Shown here piece by piece: positions 1 to 10,086 of a stretch of 64,000 nt of DNA. A program made the translations under genes and the position numbers. The notes beneath the pieces were generated by a model. The model saw only the letters and a list, made by a program, of their open reading frames with translations, did no database searches and had not been told where the DNA came from. Origin of the DNA: Candidatus Auribacterota bacterium (GTDB taxonomy: Bacteria; Auribacterota; JAFGBW01); the NCBI GenBank assembly GCA_016932965.1, contig JAFGBW010000103.1, positions 9,998 through 73,997 on the forward strand. Reading direction: 5' to 3'. Each line of letters starts with the position of its first letter. The first letter of the stretch is position 1.

Positions 1-2194
1 CATAGATATCGAGGAATTGCGACAAATCTCGGCTCATGGAAGGAACCGATAGGATCAAGGAGGATTCCTTTTCAGGAGTGAAATGCCCGTCAACAGGCAT
101 GGGGTACCACAGAGCATCGTTGAAGGGTTGAACTACGACAGTTTTTTTCAGAAGAGATGATTTGATGAGTTTTGCTGAAAGATGTCTTTCAACAAAGACT
201 TTTTCTATTCCCAGCGTGTTGATCCATTCGGCCAGGGAAGCGACATTTTCTGTTCCCCGAGGAATCAGTGGCAAGGGTTCAAATAAATAGCATTCTGCCA
301 TTGAAAACGGGGAGGAAGAGACAAATTCAACATAAGAGACTCTTTCAGGAGGGAATTCGAATTCATAGCGGGCCTGGATCCAGTTGAAGTAGATTTTATG
401 TGAAGACGTATAAACGGGCATGATCCGGTTCTGTTTGATTTTCTTTGTCCATGATATTCCATCATCGGAAACATTGATTTGCAGGTCATTTTTTTTGTAA
501 GGAAGAAAGTCAGGAGGAAAGAAAATGATTTTACCTAGTTGCGTACTCTGTGAGAGTTTGACCAGGATATGATAGCGATTCCGGATTTTCTGAGCCATGG
601 CACAGGTGCGATGGTTCCGGTCAAAGAGGCCGCCATGATAGTGGAAGGAATAAGAATGAGTGTGTGAGACAGAGAGGGGTAGGGTGCGGTAACAGTACCG
701 GGGCTCATAGCGGATATGATTGAGGACCGTGATCTGGTCATTACGGACAGGACAATCGTATTGAACCGGGAGAATATCGGATAGATACCGGTCGTATTCG
801 AATCCGGTGGATGTATAGAGCAGGAAAGGGTTTTCTGCTGCGTCTGCATTCAATTCGATGGTTTTATTTTTCTCCTGAAAAATGGCGGCAGAGGCCAGTT
901 GGATTTTCCCTTTGGAAAGAAAATCAATTTGAGGGGCTTTCCGGAATTCCGATGTGGGGGTGACGCCTATAGGTTCATTCAGGGTGGATAAAGGAGTCAT
1001 GAATTTATCATCTATCAGATCCGATATCCGCTTGGACTTTTCCAGAATATACCGGCTGCCGGAATAGCCGTGTTCAATTCTGAGAAGGAGAAAAATAACT
1101 AAAAGGGTCAGCGCCGTTTTTTTCCATTTTTCCATGAGCCAGATAAAAGAGGCCGCCATCATGATGGAAATAGGGAAGTAGATGGATAAAACGAACCGCG
1201 GAGAAGTCATTCTTCTAAAACGGTAACAGATAAAAATGACGATGGTGACTGTCACCATGAGAGGGAGTATGAGGGAAAGAAAACGGTTTTCTTTTGCAGG
1301 TGAAAAATGAAATTTTTTGATCACAGGAATGAAATACAGGACCAGCAATAACACTGTGAGCACGAAAATGGTTCCATAGAAGTATAAACGGTAGGGGGGA
1401 GGATTCAGCATCGGCTCTTTGTAGAGGAGTCCCGGCAGGATGTGGTGGAACATGTTCCAAATCCCCGTCTGAAAAGGAGTGTCCGGCTGATCGTGCAGGA
1501 GTTGTACTGTGATAAACCGGTAATGGATATTCGCAATCCACCAGGGAAGACTGCCGAGCAGAAATGAAGGCAGCGCCCACATATTTTTTTTTGCAAAGAA
1601 AAGTGATGGACGGTAGAACAGGATGAATAACAGGGAAGTCGCCACTGAAAAGATAATCAGACTGTGGTTCCACCAGCCCAATCCAGCAATGAGCCCCCAC
1701 AGGAGAATGTCCCCGGTCCGGTTTTTTTTCAGTATTCGTACGGTGATCCACAATAACAGAACGGAAAACAGCGAGGTTACGGCATAAACGACTCTGGGAT
1801 AATAGCTGTACACCAGCGGTTCAAACGAGGGAAACAGGAGGAACAGAAGAGAAAGTCCTGCCACCTTTTCGTTAAAGAGTTCTTTGGCTAACAAATAGGT
1901 GGCTCCCATGGTAAAAAGATACAGAACAACAATGGAGGCATGAAGGGAGGCCTTGGTTTCCCCGAAAAGGAGAATGAAAAACACGGAAAAGAAGGTTTCA
2001 AGCGTCCCGCTGTAACCATGTCCGTAGAAAAAAGGTTCAAAACGGGCCTGTTTCAGCATGTTTCTGGCCATGACTCCCACCATGCCGGAATCGTACGTGA
2101 GATTGCACGGATAGAGGAGGATGAAAGGCAGTCTGGAGACCAGGGTGACAAGGGCCACGAAGAGAAGATACATTCTGCTGGATAAAAAATTCAT
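1..2194 (-). CDS. GT39-family membrane glycosyltransferase-like protein, partial
   Basis: An open frame runs leftward without a stop from about 2194 to the window edge, giving about 730 codons, so the 3' end lies outside. The first two thirds is strongly hydrophobic with many membrane segments. Near residue 34 there is a loop with YDSGMVG, which resembles the acidic first-loop motif of GT39/PMT_2 (ArnT-like) lipid-linked sugar transferases. The last 250 or so visible residues are soluble and probably periplasmic. Two in-frame ATGs (2209 and 2194) are possible; the GGGG stretch upstream favours 2194 only weakly. It is divergent from a second GT39-like gene, which suggests joint work on glycan or envelope modification. 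The exact donor and acceptor are unknown. Reading through the T9 run at 1584-1592 keeps the frame, so no frameshift is needed. Confidence 0.75.
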   Translation of the reverse strand, partial: MNFLSSRMYLLFVALVTLVSRLPFILLYPCNLTYDSGMVGVMARNMLKQARFEPFFYGHGYSGTLETFFSVFFILLFGETKASLHASIVVLYLFTMGATYLLAKELFNEKVAGLSLLFLLFPSFEPLVYSYYPRVVYAVTSLFSVLLLWITVRILKKNRTGDILLWGLIAGLGWWNHSLIIFSVATSLLFILFYRPSLFFAKKNMWALPSFLLGSLPWWIANIHYRFITVQLLHDQPDTPFQTGIWNMFHHILPGLLYKEPMLNPPPYRLYFYGTIFVLTVLLLVLYFIPVIKKFHFSPAKENRFLSLILPLMVTVTIVIFICYRFRRMTSPRFVLSIYFPISIMMAASFIWLMEKWKKTALTLLVIFLLLRIEHGYSGSRYILEKSKRISDLIDDKFMTPLSTLNEPIGVTPTSEFRKAPQIDFLSKGKIQLASAAIFQEKNKTIELNADAAENPFLLYTSTGFEYDRYLSDILPVQYDCPVRNDQITVLNHIRYEPRYCYRTLPLSVSHTHSYSFHYHGGLFDRNHRTCAMAQKIRNRYHILVKLSQSTQLGKIIFFPPDFLPYKKNDLQINVSDDGISWTKKIKQNRIMPVYTSSHKIYFNWIQARYEFEFPPERVSYVEFVSSSPFSMAECYLFEPLPLIPRGTENVASLAEWINTLGIEKVFVERHLSAKLIKSSLLKKTVVVQPFNDALWYPMPVDGHFTPEKESSLILSVPSMSRDLSQFLDIY

Positions 2195-2408
2195 TCGGTT
2201 TGGCCCCATGAGTATTTTGTTGAAAATCGGTTATATATCGCAGGTGATTTTATATCAGTTTTATCATTGAAATGCATAGAATACATAAAAAAAGGTAATT
2301 GGGAATCCGGATTTTTCAGCAAACGGAGGGTGAATCTTCTTGCCATATCTCAATCGCAGTGCTTCAATTTACACCGTTATCATTCTATGAGATGAGGTAT
2401 TTTCAGGA

Positions 2409-4160
2409 TTGAATTTCACCGTGCGAAAAGTTTTATTTCTTATTCTGCTTTCGTTGTCGCTTCGTTTTATCCATTTGATTGAACTGGATTATTCCGTCCT
2501 GGCGAATCATTTAACCGGGGATGAGATCACGCACAAACAATGGGCCTCTGATGTGCTGCATGGCAGAATAAAGGAACTGGTTCCTTTTTTTCGCGCTCCT
2601 CTCTATGGTTTTTTTCTCGCTTGGATCATCAACATTTCAAACGGAACTTTGTATGCCATCCGTTTTTTTCAACAGGTCATTGGAACAGCAACAGTCGTCA
2701 TGAGTTTTCTCATCGGATTGGAATTGTTCTCCCCTCTTGTTGCTCTGACGGCCGGACTGATTCTGGCCTCATATCCTTTGCTGATGTATTTTGAAGGGTT
2801 TTTGTTCCTGGAAAATCTTTATCTTTTTTTTGTCATGGCAGGGATTTTATTTTTCGTTCGTGCCATCAAGTATAAGCAGTTCAAGTGGACAGGAGGATCG
2901 GCTCTTTTTTTAAGTGCTGCCGCCTTGACCAGGCCCAATATATTATTTTTCATTCCTTTTGTTTTTCTGGCCTTCATCAAGGAGTCTCTGCCAAAAAAAC
3001 AGATACTGGGTTTTAGCTTTTTTTTACTCCTCATGATATGTCCGGTGACTCTTGTTAATGACTGGTATGGGAAAGGATTCTGCCTCATTTCCACTCAGGG
3101 GGGGATCAATTTTTATGCGGGGAACAGCCTTGCATCCGATGGAATTATCCCGTGCGTTCCAAATTCGTCACTCTCTGATCAGGAGTTAACAGCCAGATGC
3201 TCTTTTTTGAAAAAGACCGCATGGAATGTGGATAATCTATGGCAGGTCTCACAAATCATCCCCAATATCGGAAATGATAAACAGCTATCGGAAATCGAAG
3301 TATCAGGATGGTGGTACAAAAAGACGCTTGAAGAAATCCGGTCCGATATTCCGTTGTTTTTAAAAAGGCTTGCCAGAAAATTCCTGTTTTTGGTCGGTTC
3401 CTATGAACCTCCTAATAATACGGACCCTGGTTATGCCATGGGCCGGTTTTTCCCTTTATTAAGAGGGTTGAGCCGGGTAATTAATTTTTGTATTCTCTGG
3501 GTTTTTTTCCTTCCAGGCTGCTTTCTTGCATGGAAGCTCTATCCCCGTTCGAGATGGTTGTTGCTCTATCTGATATCCATGAGCGCTGTGATTCTGGCTT
3601 TTTTTGTAAACGCAAGATTCCGTGTTCAATTGATCCCTGTGATGGCCTTGTTTTCGGCGGTTTTTATTGAATGGCTGATGAAGAAAAAAGGGCTTTTTTC
3701 CATTTCAGCCTTGCTGATACCGGTCATGGTGGTCACGGCTGTTGTTTTTTCCCAGCTATTCCGGCTTTATCCGGAAACCAGTCAGATCAGGTCATCCAAA
3801 GCCTTGTTTCATAATTCCCTTTCCCTGGCTTATCTGGATCATCAGCAAAGCGATAAGGCTTTGGATGAGATCAATGCTGCTCTGCGCCTTCATACAGGCG
3901 AGGAATTTATTTTTCTTCATACCCTTTCGGTCATTCAGTCGCGGTATCTCAATAAACCAGATGAAGCGATCCGCTCACTAGAAAAATCGGTTGAATTATG
4001 CGAGCATCCGGTCTCACTTTTTGATCTGGCTTCTCTTTATTATCAGAGAGGCCTAAACGATCCATGCCTGAATGCATTGAATCGGCTGCTGCTTCTGGCA
4101 CCGGATCATTCGCGTGCTCGGGAGTTAAAAGAAAAAGTAGTCCGGGAAGATAGGGGGTAG
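2409..4160 (+). CDS. GT39-like membrane glycosyltransferase with C-terminal TPR
   Basis: The product has 583 residues and starts with TTG; GAGG lies 11 bases upstream. About ten hydrophobic segments fill residues 5-450. An acidic TGDE motif sits in the first large loop (about residue 36), followed by FRAPLYGFFLA, a pattern typical of GT39 or dolichyl-phosphate-mannose transferase relatives. Residues 470-575 look like two or three tetratricopeptide repeats (DKALDEINAAL, DEAIRSLEKSVEL), a tail often fused to such transferases. The likely role is transfer of a sugar from a polyprenyl-phosphate donor on the outer face of the inner membrane. The gene is convergent with the TMTC-like gene, with only 7 bases between the two stops. 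Confidence 0.75.
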   Translation: MNFTVRKVLFLILLSLSLRFIHLIELDYSVLANHLTGDEITHKQWASDVLHGRIKELVPFFRAPLYGFFLAWIINISNGTLYAIRFFQQVIGTATVVMSFLIGLELFSPLVALTAGLILASYPLLMYFEGFLFLENLYLFFVMAGILFFVRAIKYKQFKWTGGSALFLSAAALTRPNILFFIPFVFLAFIKESLPKKQILGFSFFLLLMICPVTLVNDWYGKGFCLISTQGGINFYAGNSLASDGIIPCVPNSSLSDQELTARCSFLKKTAWNVDNLWQVSQIIPNIGNDKQLSEIEVSGWWYKKTLEEIRSDIPLFLKRLARKFLFLVGSYEPPNNTDPGYAMGRFFPLLRGLSRVINFCILWVFFLPGCFLAWKLYPRSRWLLLYLISMSAVILAFFVNARFRVQLIPVMALFSAVFIEWLMKKKGLFSISALLIPVMVVTAVVFSQLFRLYPETSQIRSSKALFHNSLSLAYLDHQQSDKALDEINAALRLHTGEEFIFLHTLSVIQSRYLNKPDEAIRSLEKSVELCEHPVSLFDLASLYYQRGLNDPCLNALNRLLLLAPDHSRARELKEKVVREDRG

Positions 4161-4167
4161 AATGGGT

Positions 4168-5766
4168 TCATGCTCTGTCCGGATTTGTATCCCGGCCTGG
4201 CTTGTTTTCTTCCATGTCTTTTATAATCCTTCTGGCAGTCGGAGAAGGGATTTTTTTTACAAAGTCCGCAAAATCCTTCCAGTCTTTTTCGGAAAGGAAC
4301 CTTTCTCCGTGGCTCCCCTTATTGGCTTCTTTCAAAGCCTGGTAATAGGACCAGAAATCGTCTTCATTTTTGACCAAACCTGAAACAAGGCAGAGCACAT
4401 CATAATAATAAGGGATATAATTCTCAGTAAGGGTAACAGGCGTCGTTTTGAAGAAATTCAATAAATCCACACTCCTGTTTCCATCCAGAAGGGCGCAGGT
4501 CATGTTCCATAACGCGGTGGGGTGGTTCGTTTTTTCCCATGTTTTCTGCCACAGAAGCGCCGGATCTTTCCATTCCTGATTCCGGTTGAATCCGGTTAAA
4601 TATATAACGGAAAGCAGCAGCAAACACAATCGGCGCATGAGAGGGGTTGAAAAAAATATCACAAGGCTTTTTTCCCTGCTGATGATCATGAAGACAGACA
4701 GGAGCCCAATGAGGGAGGGAAAATAAAATAGCCGGTCATTGATAAATGTATTGATGGGAATGAGGTTCACAATCGGCAGGGTTGAAATCAAAAATGCACC
4801 CGGGTAAATCCAGGTTTCGTTTTTCCTGATAAATACCGTGATGGTATAGGCAAGTATCGCGGCAAATAGAGCGAGGCTGATGATCAGTCCCGGCAATCCT
4901 TCTTGAGGCAGATATAAAAGCGACAAGTTCAGCGGAAAAAAGAAATAGAACAGGTAATAAAAAAGTGTCTGCAGGATATAGATGAAATGATCCGGGAGAG
5001 AAGTGATCTCTCTTTGTGCCAGCATGCCGACTGCGGCCTCTCTCTGGATTAAGTAGAGCACGGAAAGCATGAGTAAAGCCAGGGCTTGAAGAGTAGAGAA
5101 TTTATTTCTGAAAAGAATCCATAAAATGACCGGGCATGTGATGAATATTTCCTTGCACAACATCGCAAGATAGCAGGCCAAAAGGATGAAAAACATCCTG
5201 CCGTGATGAATGTTTCCGGAGGTATTTCGGATCTGTCTGAAAGCTAAAAGAAAAAGCAGTGTTCCCATCATGTCGCCGCAGCCGTTGATGGTATTGATGT
5301 TTTCGAGATGAATGGGATGAAATAAGAAAAGAAAAGAAAAAAAGAAAGACAGAAACAGGCCTTGATTCAATGCAACGGCCTGTTTTCTTAATGTCAGCCA
5401 GAAGAAAAAACTCACTGTAAAATGCCAGATGATGTTGAAAAAGTGGAATGTGATTTCGGATTTTCCGAAAAAATACGTCAGAAGAATGAAGTAGATGGTC
5501 CGTAATGGGCGAAAAATATGTTTATCAAATCCCTGTTCAGTGCCGGATGTAATGCCCTGGTCGGTGAAGACGTTGGAAATCTGGCCGCAGTCATTTAAAT
5601 AAGGATTGTCTTTGATCAAGTAATAGTCATCCCAGAAATAAGATAAACTAAGAGAAGGGGCAAAAAAGAAGTAAATGGCAGAAGATAAAATAACGATAAC
5701 ACTAAAAGAGAGAGCCCCTTTTTTTATCCGGTCCGCATGGATTCTTTTCCAATTTTCAATTTTCAA
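4168..5766 (-). CDS. TMTC-like polytopic membrane protein
   Basis: This 532-residue protein has about ten membrane segments. Near residue 45 it has YFWDDYYLIKDNPYLND, and near residue 150 it has FHPIHLENINTINGCGDMMG. This arrangement (WDD...NP and HPIH.E....G..D) is characteristic of TMTC-type protein O-mannosyltransferases and their bacterial relatives. A C-terminal soluble stretch of about 100 residues may be a degenerate TPR. The only available start is a TTG that lies inside a heptameric AATTTTC repeat, so the first few residues (MKIENWK) are dubious. It sits among other glycan-related membrane genes. Family membership is fairly sure, the substrate is not. Confidence 0.7.
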   Translation of the reverse strand: MKIENWKRIHADRIKKGALSFSVIVILSSAIYFFFAPSLSLSYFWDDYYLIKDNPYLNDCGQISNVFTDQGITSGTEQGFDKHIFRPLRTIYFILLTYFFGKSEITFHFFNIIWHFTVSFFFWLTLRKQAVALNQGLFLSFFFSFLFLFHPIHLENINTINGCGDMMGTLLFLLAFRQIRNTSGNIHHGRMFFILLACYLAMLCKEIFITCPVILWILFRNKFSTLQALALLMLSVLYLIQREAAVGMLAQREITSLPDHFIYILQTLFYYLFYFFFPLNLSLLYLPQEGLPGLIISLALFAAILAYTITVFIRKNETWIYPGAFLISTLPIVNLIPINTFINDRLFYFPSLIGLLSVFMIISREKSLVIFFSTPLMRRLCLLLLSVIYLTGFNRNQEWKDPALLWQKTWEKTNHPTALWNMTCALLDGNRSVDLLNFFKTTPVTLTENYIPYYYDVLCLVSGLVKNEDDFWSYYQALKEANKGSHGERFLSEKDWKDFADFVKKIPSPTARRIIKDMEENKPGRDTNPDRA

Positions 5767-5770
5767 TTTT
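5750..5770. repeat. Three tandem CAATTTT heptamers
   Basis: Three exact direct copies of a 7-base unit overlap the 5' end of the TMTC-like gene and supply its TTG start codon. This is a simple sequence array, possibly phase-variable or just an AT-rich intergenic repeat. Confidence 0.7.
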
Positions 5771-5820
5771 CAGTTCTCGATTAAATTGTTTGCAATCCGG
5801 ACTGATCCGCGATTTGCTTG

Positions 5821-8172
5821 TCAGATTTCTTCCAGGAAGCGGTATATTTCCTGTGCTTCGATTTTAAACATGTTTTTTGCGGCTGAAAATTCCAGGACAG
5901 GCAGATCATCGGTGTGAATCGGACCCGGCTGAATTTTGGTTTTGATCCTTTCTCCTGTCTGAATACGAAACCGGTTGAATTCCTCGAATGTTCCTGCCCC
6001 GATCTGATTCATTTCCTTTTTGTAATATAAATTCTGCATGATCGAATCGTATTTTTCTCTGATGAGAGGGGATTTTTTCTTTTTCCATCCGACCAGAAAA
6101 ACGTCTCCGTAATTGAATGAACCCCAGATTTCGAATGTCGGAAACACGGAGGAAAAGGTTCTCAGCGCGGTCTGGAAATCATCCAACGAGAGCTTATAAA
6201 CATGAATCCACTGGACAAGGACTCCCTTTTCAGTGAGAAGATGCTTGCAATCCTGGAAATATTCTCGTGTGAATAAATGCGCCACTCCTGAAACCCAGAT
6301 GTTGGAGGGTTCTGCGGATATAAAATCATATTTTTCCTTTTGCATCCGTATGTATCTTCTGGCATCTCCCAGAATCAGATGGATATTTTTAGATTGCAGC
6401 GCAGATAAATTGAAAGGTTCAAAAAAAGGCGATGCCTCCATGACGGCTTTTTCTATTTCGAGGCAGTCGAGATGCTGCACATGCCGGCAGAGAATCCCGG
6501 CGGTCACCCCGCTGCCGTAACCTACCACCAGGCCCCTTTCCATGCGGTTGCTCAGCATCAGAGGTAATAATGCAAGAAAAGACTGGGTGGGCATGTCACT
6601 TTCGAAAAAATCACCAACGGAAGCATCCACTTTTCCGTCAATGACCAAGGCGGTGTTGAGATTGCTTTTAAGCACCGCTACGGAACTGATCAGTCCGTGC
6701 TTGCACCATAATGTTTTGGATGCTGTTTTGCTTTTTTTATTTTTTTTGGCATATTGATAATGAGGATTGTCGCTTAAATATCGGGGATTTTGTTGAACCA
6801 CGCCTGAGTATGTGCCGGAATAGAACCCGGTTAAGATATCCTCTTTTTGGGAAAGAGAAAATTGTTTCCATAGAAAGAAAATGCCGAGAATAAAAAGCAG
6901 GTGATTGGTTGTGAGTTTTTTGCCAAAAGGAACGGGGGCAACCAGAATCATGATGACCCAATGTATGGCCGCAGCGATCCATATGGCCTTAAACGGGCCT
7001 GTTTTCGCCATGAACCAAAAACCAGTCGATAGGGCGCCTGCTATAGCTCCCAGGGTATTCACGCAGTATGCCAATCCCACGCTTTTTTCGTCAGGCTCGC
7101 CTTTTTTCGGAACCAAAGAGCAAAGCAATGGAAAAGAAGCTCCGATGAAAAAGGCAGAAGGAGCCATGATCATAAAAAGAAGGATGAATTCAGCCAAAAT
7201 GACTTTCCAGTAGATGCCGTGCGTATACTCAAAGAGAGCCTGGGTGATGAGGGGAATACGCAATGCAAAAAAAATGAAAATGGAGGCAGCCAGAAAAATT
7301 TTTGTCTGAAGATCGCTTAAGATCATTTTCTGTTCTACGGTATCAGTGCCGGTTTTACGTTTGATCCATGCGGCCCCCAGTCCAAGCCCCAGAAGAAAAG
7401 TGAACAGGATCAGAGAAAAGGTATAGGTCGAGGAACCGAAAGAAAAATTCAGCGCCCTGCTCCAGGTTATTTCATAAAGCATGGTGCAAAATCCCGCGAG
7501 AAAAAGACCGGCGAGGATTTTTACGTTGACCGCTTGACTATCTGAAGACCGGGAAATGAGACGTTCGGAAGAGGAGGTGTTTTCCCGTATTTTTAGAAAG
7601 AGGAAAAAGAGGAATAAATTGACTGAAACAGCTATACCCAGGGTATGCTGCAGGCCTATGCGACTGATTAAAAAATAACCGGAGACAAGGATGCCTGTCA
7701 CGGCGCCAAACGTGTTGATCACGTACAGGTTGGAAAGAATGCGCAAAGGGGGATTTTCTTTCTCATGGAGGAAAGACTTATACAACACAGGGAAAGTGCC
7801 TCCCATGGCAACGGTAGGGGGCAAGATACAGAGAGTGCAGATCAGCAGTTTGAACCCAAAATCCAGAAAGTCGTTTTGAAGACAGAACTGATGAGCAAAA
7901 GGGAGAAAGTAGATGGAAAATAGTCCGAAAAATCCAACCAGACCTTCTAATAATCCATAACAGAACAAGGGCCTTTTGGAGAACGGCATATGGTTTCCAA
8001 TCCATATTGATCCTGCTGCCAATCCTCCCATAAACAGTCCCAGAACAATGCTTTGGGCATATACCGTGGCCCCGAAAATGAGTGCAAGCATTCTGGACCA
8101 GACGACTTCATAGATGAGAGCTGCGAATCCGGAAAGGAAAAATGCTGTGAAAATGAGAGGAACACGTTTCAT
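5821..8172 (-). CDS. Fused MFS transporter / spermidine synthase-like protein
   Basis: The N-terminal 480 residues contain about 12-14 membrane segments and two copies of an MFS-like opening: GFAALIYEVVWSRML near the start and GFCTMLYEITWSRAL near residue 235. The C-terminal 300 residues form a spermidine-synthase-type Rossmann fold, with GLVVGYGSGVTAG as the nucleotide-binding loop, DCLEIEKAV as the acidic strand and LGDARRY further on. This two-part architecture is a known family of uncertain substrate; the synthase half often lacks proof of aminopropyl transfer. I chose ATG at 8172 over an upstream in-frame TTG (8190) because AAGG lies 9 bases before the ATG. An arginine decarboxylase gene 3.3 kb away would supply agmatine, the usual polyamine precursor, but a link is only inferred. 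Confidence 0.85.
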   Translation of the reverse strand: MKRVPLIFTAFFLSGFAALIYEVVWSRMLALIFGATVYAQSIVLGLFMGGLAAGSIWIGNHMPFSKRPLFCYGLLEGLVGFFGLFSIYFLPFAHQFCLQNDFLDFGFKLLICTLCILPPTVAMGGTFPVLYKSFLHEKENPPLRILSNLYVINTFGAVTGILVSGYFLISRIGLQHTLGIAVSVNLFLFFLFLKIRENTSSSERLISRSSDSQAVNVKILAGLFLAGFCTMLYEITWSRALNFSFGSSTYTFSLILFTFLLGLGLGAAWIKRKTGTDTVEQKMILSDLQTKIFLAASIFIFFALRIPLITQALFEYTHGIYWKVILAEFILLFMIMAPSAFFIGASFPLLCSLVPKKGEPDEKSVGLAYCVNTLGAIAGALSTGFWFMAKTGPFKAIWIAAAIHWVIMILVAPVPFGKKLTTNHLLFILGIFFLWKQFSLSQKEDILTGFYSGTYSGVVQQNPRYLSDNPHYQYAKKNKKSKTASKTLWCKHGLISSVAVLKSNLNTALVIDGKVDASVGDFFESDMPTQSFLALLPLMLSNRMERGLVVGYGSGVTAGILCRHVQHLDCLEIEKAVMEASPFFEPFNLSALQSKNIHLILGDARRYIRMQKEKYDFISAEPSNIWVSGVAHLFTREYFQDCKHLLTEKGVLVQWIHVYKLSLDDFQTALRTFSSVFPTFEIWGSFNYGDVFLVGWKKKKSPLIREKYDSIMQNLYYKKEMNQIGAGTFEEFNRFRIQTGERIKTKIQPGPIHTDDLPVLEFSAAKNMFKIEAQEIYRFLEEI

Positions 8173-8601
8173 AGTGTCAAACCTTATCAATTGAGATCAT
8201 TTCAAACAAGCATGAAGGAGTTAAAATCACTCGTGTCCGGTTTATTCTTTATCTGGAGATGACATTCATCATCAATGGCTTTAATTCATTTAATGTGTTT
8301 TTGAATTCAGGATCGAGAATCGAGAATTGTTCCGGCCCTCGGCCTCCATCCCTAACGGGAGTCCGAACGATAAGGGTGAAGCGTGAAGCAATCTTATGTC
8401 CGGCTTTGTTTTATTTTTAATCAGGCCCTATATTTTATAGTTTTTCATGCTATTTCTTTTATTTTAAACCGGACATTGATGAGTTAAAATATAATTATCG
8501 TGTCTTTTGTTCTCCAAATCAGCTAAAGTCAGTTTTGGACTATTGGCTCATCATACAAAAACCTGCTGACATGCTGGCGGAACGATTTTGTTGCAGTAGA
8601 A
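8173..8601. other. 429-bp divergent intergenic region with an imperfect inverted repeat
   Basis: There is no credible coding sequence. Two arms, ATGTCCGGCTTT (about 8396) and AAACCGGACAT (about 8465), are complementary with one mismatch and flank an AT-rich spacer; a third GTCCGG copy lies near 8239. It may carry the promoters of the two divergent genes. No confident -10/-35 pair was identified. Confidence 0.4.
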
Positions 8602-10086
8602 ATGAAAAGAATATCAACATGGATTATCTGGATCGTATGCCTGGGATTGGCATGGAGCATTTTTTCTCCATCCAAACACTCTGTTCATTTGCCGAGCCAG
8701 ACTAACCGATACCTGATAGGGGCCTACTATTATCTCTGGTATCCGAAAAATTTTACCAAATACGGTTATCTCAGGAAAATGCTGGATCCTCCCCAGACTC
8801 CGCTGTTAGGTGTTTACGATTCATCAAAAATCGAGGTGGCGGAACAGCATATTGCATGGTGTTCCCAGTATGGAATTGATTTTTTAGCATTGAACTGGTG
8901 GCCAACTCGCCCCGAACAAAATCGATGCATTGAGGACAGTTTTTTAAAAGCCAAAAACATTAAGGACATCCGATTCTGTATTTTTTATGAAGCCTGGAAT
9001 TTAAATTGGGATCCCAAAACAGCCACCACTGTTTTTACGGACCAGACCATAGAGAAATTGATTCGTGATTTTTCAGACATGGCTGATTCATATTTCTATC
9101 ATCCGTCTTATTTGAGGATCCAGGGTAGGCCGGTTGTGATACTGTATCTCACAAGGACGTTTACAGGGAGATACCATCAAGCCATTGCTCGTCTCAGATC
9201 CGAAATAAATAAAAAAGGATGGAATCTTTTTCTCATAGGAGACGAAGTTTTTTGGGATGCCATTTCGGAGAGGATTTTTCGCCCGCCTTGTCTTTCGGTC
9301 AAACCGCAAAGTAACCGGGTGAGACTTTTTGATGCTGTGACGGCGTACAATATGTATGAACATGGTAAAAAAGAATATGCCGGGTATGGTTCCCAAACGA
9401 GGTTTTTAAAGGATGTGGCGGAAAAATATCGAGAATATTTTTCTTTATTCAGGAATAAAGTCGGTTTCGTTCCCAACGTGATTCCGGGCTACAACGACCG
9501 GGGGGTCAGAAGGGTCAGCGATCATTTTGTTATTCCGAGACAATATGATTTGGGAGGGAAAGAGGCGTCTTTTCTCCTGGAGAATATCGTTCAGACGGTT
9601 CTCCCTTACGTGGATCCTCGTTTGAACATGGTTTTAATCACGTCATGGAATGAATGGAATGAGGACACGGCCATCGAGCCCCTTCTTTTAAGCGGGACGA
9701 CTTCGAAGGATCAAAGTCCAAGCGGGACTCTTTTTACCCAGGGTTTTTCTTACAGCGGCCACGGCACCGTTTATCTTGAGATGGTTCGGGACCAGTTTGT
9801 GGCTGTCTATGGCCGCGTGATGGATATCCACGGACAGCCGGTTCCCGGAATTTCGGTCGTTGCCTTCAAGAATCGACGGATCATGGCCAGGGACAGGTCT
9901 GATTCAAACGGATATTACAGGCTTTCAAGGCTTCATCTACACGAGGGGAACTATCGTGTCTGCCCTGAAAGGTATCCAAAAAAAGACAAACAGGTCGTCA
10001 TTGTTCCTGAGAAGGCGGTTTGTCAGGATTTCACTTTAGATTATCAATCTATCCTCTTGAGGGATGCATCCCTGGTGTCAGGCTGA
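8602..10086 (+). CDS. GH99-like glycoside hydrolase with C-terminal CarboxypepD_reg-like domain
   Basis: The product has 494 residues and an N-terminal signal anchor (residues 5-22). The sequence from GAYYYLWYP through TPLLGVYDS to YGIDFLALNWW follows the conserved opening of GH99/endo-mannosidase-like and WbsX-like TIM barrels. SWNEWNEDTAIEP near residue 350 is the signature near the end of the barrel. From about residue 405 there is a short beta domain (GRVMDIHGQPVPGISVVAF...DSNGYYRL) typical of carboxypeptidase-regulatory-like folds. It is probably exported or membrane-anchored and acts on mannose-containing or related glycans. It lies next to glycosyltransferase-like genes, consistent with a role in making or remodelling a surface polysaccharide. 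Substrate specificity cannot be deduced. Confidence 0.8.
   Translation: MKRISTWIIWIVCLGLAWSIFSPSKHSVHLPSQTNRYLIGAYYYLWYPKNFTKYGYLRKMLDPPQTPLLGVYDSSKIEVAEQHIAWCSQYGIDFLALNWWPTRPEQNRCIEDSFLKAKNIKDIRFCIFYEAWNLNWDPKTATTVFTDQTIEKLIRDFSDMADSYFYHPSYLRIQGRPVVILYLTRTFTGRYHQAIARLRSEINKKGWNLFLIGDEVFWDAISERIFRPPCLSVKPQSNRVRLFDAVTAYNMYEHGKKEYAGYGSQTRFLKDVAEKYREYFSLFRNKVGFVPNVIPGYNDRGVRRVSDHFVIPRQYDLGGKEASFLLENIVQTVLPYVDPRLNMVLITSWNEWNEDTAIEPLLLSGTTSKDQSPSGTLFTQGFSYSGHGTVYLEMVRDQFVAVYGRVMDIHGQPVPGISVVAFKNRRIMARDRSDSNGYYRLSRLHLHEGNYRVCPERYPKKDKQVVIVPEKAVCQDFTLDYQSILLRDASLVSG

Noticed and set aside
1215-1751. Minus-strand open frame of 178 codons
   Set aside because: It is a shadow within the long GT39-like frame, which reads through the whole region in another frame with clear membrane-protein composition.
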